Part shown: in pieces, positions 6,004-7,205 of the stretch
How the letters are laid out: each line of letters begins with the position of its first letter
Numbering within the stretch: position 1 is the first letter of the stretch
From: an uncultured Lachnospiraceae bacterium
GTDB lineage: Bacteria; Bacillota; Clostridia; Lachnospirales; Lachnospiraceae
Assembly (NCBI GenBank): GCA_910585895.1
Contig: CAJUHY010000086.1
Coordinates: 1-7,205, forward strand
DNA: 7,205 nt
Reading direction: 5' to 3'
Translations under genes and position numbers: made by a program
The notes under the pieces: generated by a model
What the model saw: the letters and a program-made list of their open reading frames with translations, nothing else
The model's database searches: none
Told to the model about the DNA's origin: nothing

Positions 6004-7162
6004 GTTGTGTTCCTGGAATGTGGGATTTTACTGCATGGCTTACTGCCTGTGCTACTCTGGGGTCAAACGCCTCCGGCATAATAAAATCTTCACTCAATTG
6101 TTCCTCTGATACCAGACCGGCAATGGCTTGGGCAGCGGCAAGCTTCATATCCTCTGTGATTTGAACTGCGCGTCCTTCCAGAGCGCCTTTGAAAATGCCT
6201 GGGAAAGCAACTACATTGTTGACCTGATTGGGAAAATCGCTGCGTCCTGTGCCAACGACTTTTGCCCCGGCAGCTTTGGCTATATCCGGCATAATTTCAG
6301 GAACCGGGTTGGCCATAGCGAATAAGATGGCATCTTTGTTCATGGAAGAAACCATATCAGCGGAGACAATCCCTGGTGCGGAAACGCCTACAAATATATC
6401 TGCGCCTTTTAAGGCATCGGCAAGAGTTCCGTTTTTGTGTTCTAAATTGGTAAATTCGGTCATCTTTTGCTGCATCCAGTTCAGATTCGGATAATCTTTG
6501 CCGATAATCCCCAGACGGTCACACATGGTGATATGGGGAAAGCCGTAGGTGAGAAGAAGTTTTGTAATGGCAATTCCGGCCGAACCAGCGCCGTTTACAA
6601 CAACGCGGCAGTTTTCTTTCTCCTTGCCGACAACCTTAAGCGCGTTGATAATTCCGGCAAGCACTACGATAGCAGTTCCATGTTGGTCGTCATGGAAGAC
6701 AGGGATGGAAAGTGTCTCCTTGAGCCGTTCTTCGATTTCAAAACAGCGGGGAGCAGAGATATCTTCCAGGTTGATGCCGCCAAAACCGGGGGCAAGGTAT
6801 GTAATTGCCTTGATAATTTCCTCGGTATCCTGTGTATCCAGGCAGATAGGAACGGCATTGATGCCGCCGAATTCTTTAAACAGTACACATTTGCCCTCCA
6901 TTACCGGCATGGCAGCGTACGGACCGATGTTGCCGAGTCCCAGCACGGCGCTTCCATCAGAAACAACAGCCACCGTATTGGCTTTCATAGTGTAGACGTA
7001 GGCATCTGCTGGATTCTCAGCAATGAGCTTGCAGGGTTCTGCCACACCAGGGGTGTAGGCGATGGCAAGGTCCTCGCGTGTTGTTACTGAAGATTTGGCA
7101 ACAGTCTCCAGCTTGCCGTTCCATTCTTTATGTAAGAAAATTGCTTTTTCCTGTGTAGTCAT
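5993..7162 (-). CDS. Malic enzyme (malate to pyruvate, short bacterial form)
   Basis: The protein oxidatively decarboxylates malate to pyruvate and CO2 using NAD or NADP, linking the dicarboxylic acid pool to pyruvate in the cytoplasm. The 389 residues match the short bacterial type without the phosphotransacetylase-like tail of E. coli MaeB. Tyr36 in AYTPGVAEPC and Lys91 at the end of MPVMEGK correspond to the catalytic pair. SDGSAVLGLGNIGP (68-81) is the family signature. Metal ligands are expected at Glu132-Asp133 (NLEDIS) and in FHDDQHGTA (156-164). GAGSAG (191-196) is the Rossmann glycine loop, followed by CDRLG with Asp215 at the end of the second strand. ANPVPEI (284-290) and GRSDFPNQVNN (306-316) are also typical. 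Cofactor preference is not settled by sequence alone. The start is supported by AAAGGAG (7172-7178) at 9-base spacing. It is first in the visible - strand unit; its promoter appears to lie beyond the right edge. Confidence 0.95.
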   Translation of the reverse strand: MTTQEKAIFLHKEWNGKLETVAKSSVTTREDLAIAYTPGVAEPCKLIAENPADAYVYTMKANTVAVVSDGSAVLGLGNIGPYAAMPVMEGKCVLFKEFGGINAVPICLDTQDTEEIIKAITYLAPGFGGINLEDISAPRCFEIEERLKETLSIPVFHDDQHGTAIVVLAGIINALKVVGKEKENCRVVVNGAGSAGIAITKLLLTYGFPHITMCDRLGIIGKDYPNLNWMQQKMTEFTNLEHKNGTLADALKGADIFVGVSAPGIVSADMVSSMNKDAILFAMANPVPEIMPDIAKAAGAKVVGTGRSDFPNQVNNVVAFPGIFKGALEGRAVQITEDMKLAAAQAIAGLVSEEQLSEDFIMPEAFDPRVAQAVSHAVKSHIPGTQHVE

Positions 7163-7205
7163 AGCATATCGCTCCTTTATATCATTCTTGTTCGAATCTT
7201 AATGT

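Noticed and set aside
6467..7090. Long + strand open frame (207 residues) opposite the malic enzyme gene
   Set aside because: It lies wholly antisense to a gene with intact catalytic motifs, and its translation shows no recognisable domain. The other long antisense frames in this gene are the same kind of shadow.
7160..7167. Two-codon open frame ATG-CTA-TGA just before the malic enzyme start
   Set aside because: It overlaps the real start out of frame and is most likely chance; there is no sign of a leader peptide.
7172..7187. TGATATAAA motif upstream of the malic enzyme gene resembling an extended -10
   Set aside because: It abuts the ribosome site, so transcription would start at or after it, and no -35 match lies 17 bases upstream. 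The promoter is probably to the right of the window.
1..7205. Mobile element, CRISPR, defence or biosynthetic cluster signals
   Set aside because: I saw no direct-repeat arrays, transposase, integrase, toxin-antitoxin or nuclease motifs, and base composition and codon use look even across the window.

Overview
The window looks like chromosomal DNA from a low-to-mid GC Gram-positive anaerobe, most likely a clostridium of the Lachnospiraceae type. This is inferred from AAGGAG/GGAGG ribosome sites before most genes, several GTG starts, frequent AGA/AGG arginine codons, a DUF4364-type protein, a short malic enzyme and a YtqA/YhcC-type radical SAM protein. No rRNA, tRNA, mobile element, CRISPR array or phage gene was seen, and the window reads as ordinary core genome. 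It is densely coded: the largest gap between genes is about 92 bases (2617-2708), so no stretch over 300 bases lacks a gene.

Left block (+ strand, 2-2616): the C-terminal part of a membrane-anchored TPR-like protein whose reading frame runs off the left edge, then hisH and hisF, the two subunits of imidazole glycerol phosphate synthase. The uracil-DNA glycosylase gene ung follows after 26 bases. Spacing is tight (3 bases before each his gene) and each ribosome site overlaps or abuts the preceding gene, which suggests one transcript.

Middle block (+ strand, 2645-4554): a good sigma-A-type promoter with an extended -10 lies in the gap after ung. It is followed by a coiled-coil protein with one C-terminal membrane helix (tail-anchored, unknown function), a flavin reductase-like FMN-binding protein, and a small zinc-ribbon/HTH protein resembling the flagellar-operon protein YvyF (TIGR03826 type). 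A perfect 10-bp hairpin with a T-tract ends this unit.

Right block (- strand, 7178 down to 4553): malic enzyme, then a TIGR01212-type radical SAM protein overlapping it by 11 bases, then a DUF4364-type winged-helix protein 17 bases further on. This block converges on the middle block, and the stop codon of its last gene lies inside the T-tract of the shared hairpin.

The metabolic genes (histidine synthesis, malate to pyruvate, uracil repair) are readily recognised. The less understood parts are the tail-anchored coiled-coil protein, the zinc-ribbon/HTH protein away from any visible flagellar gene, and the radical SAM/DUF4364 pair. I found no clear evidence of a new defence, mobile or biosynthetic system. 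Several start codons were reassigned from ribosome-site placement: the flavin reductase-like gene at 3472, DUF4364 at 5068, and the leftmost gene as a 5'-truncated frame.
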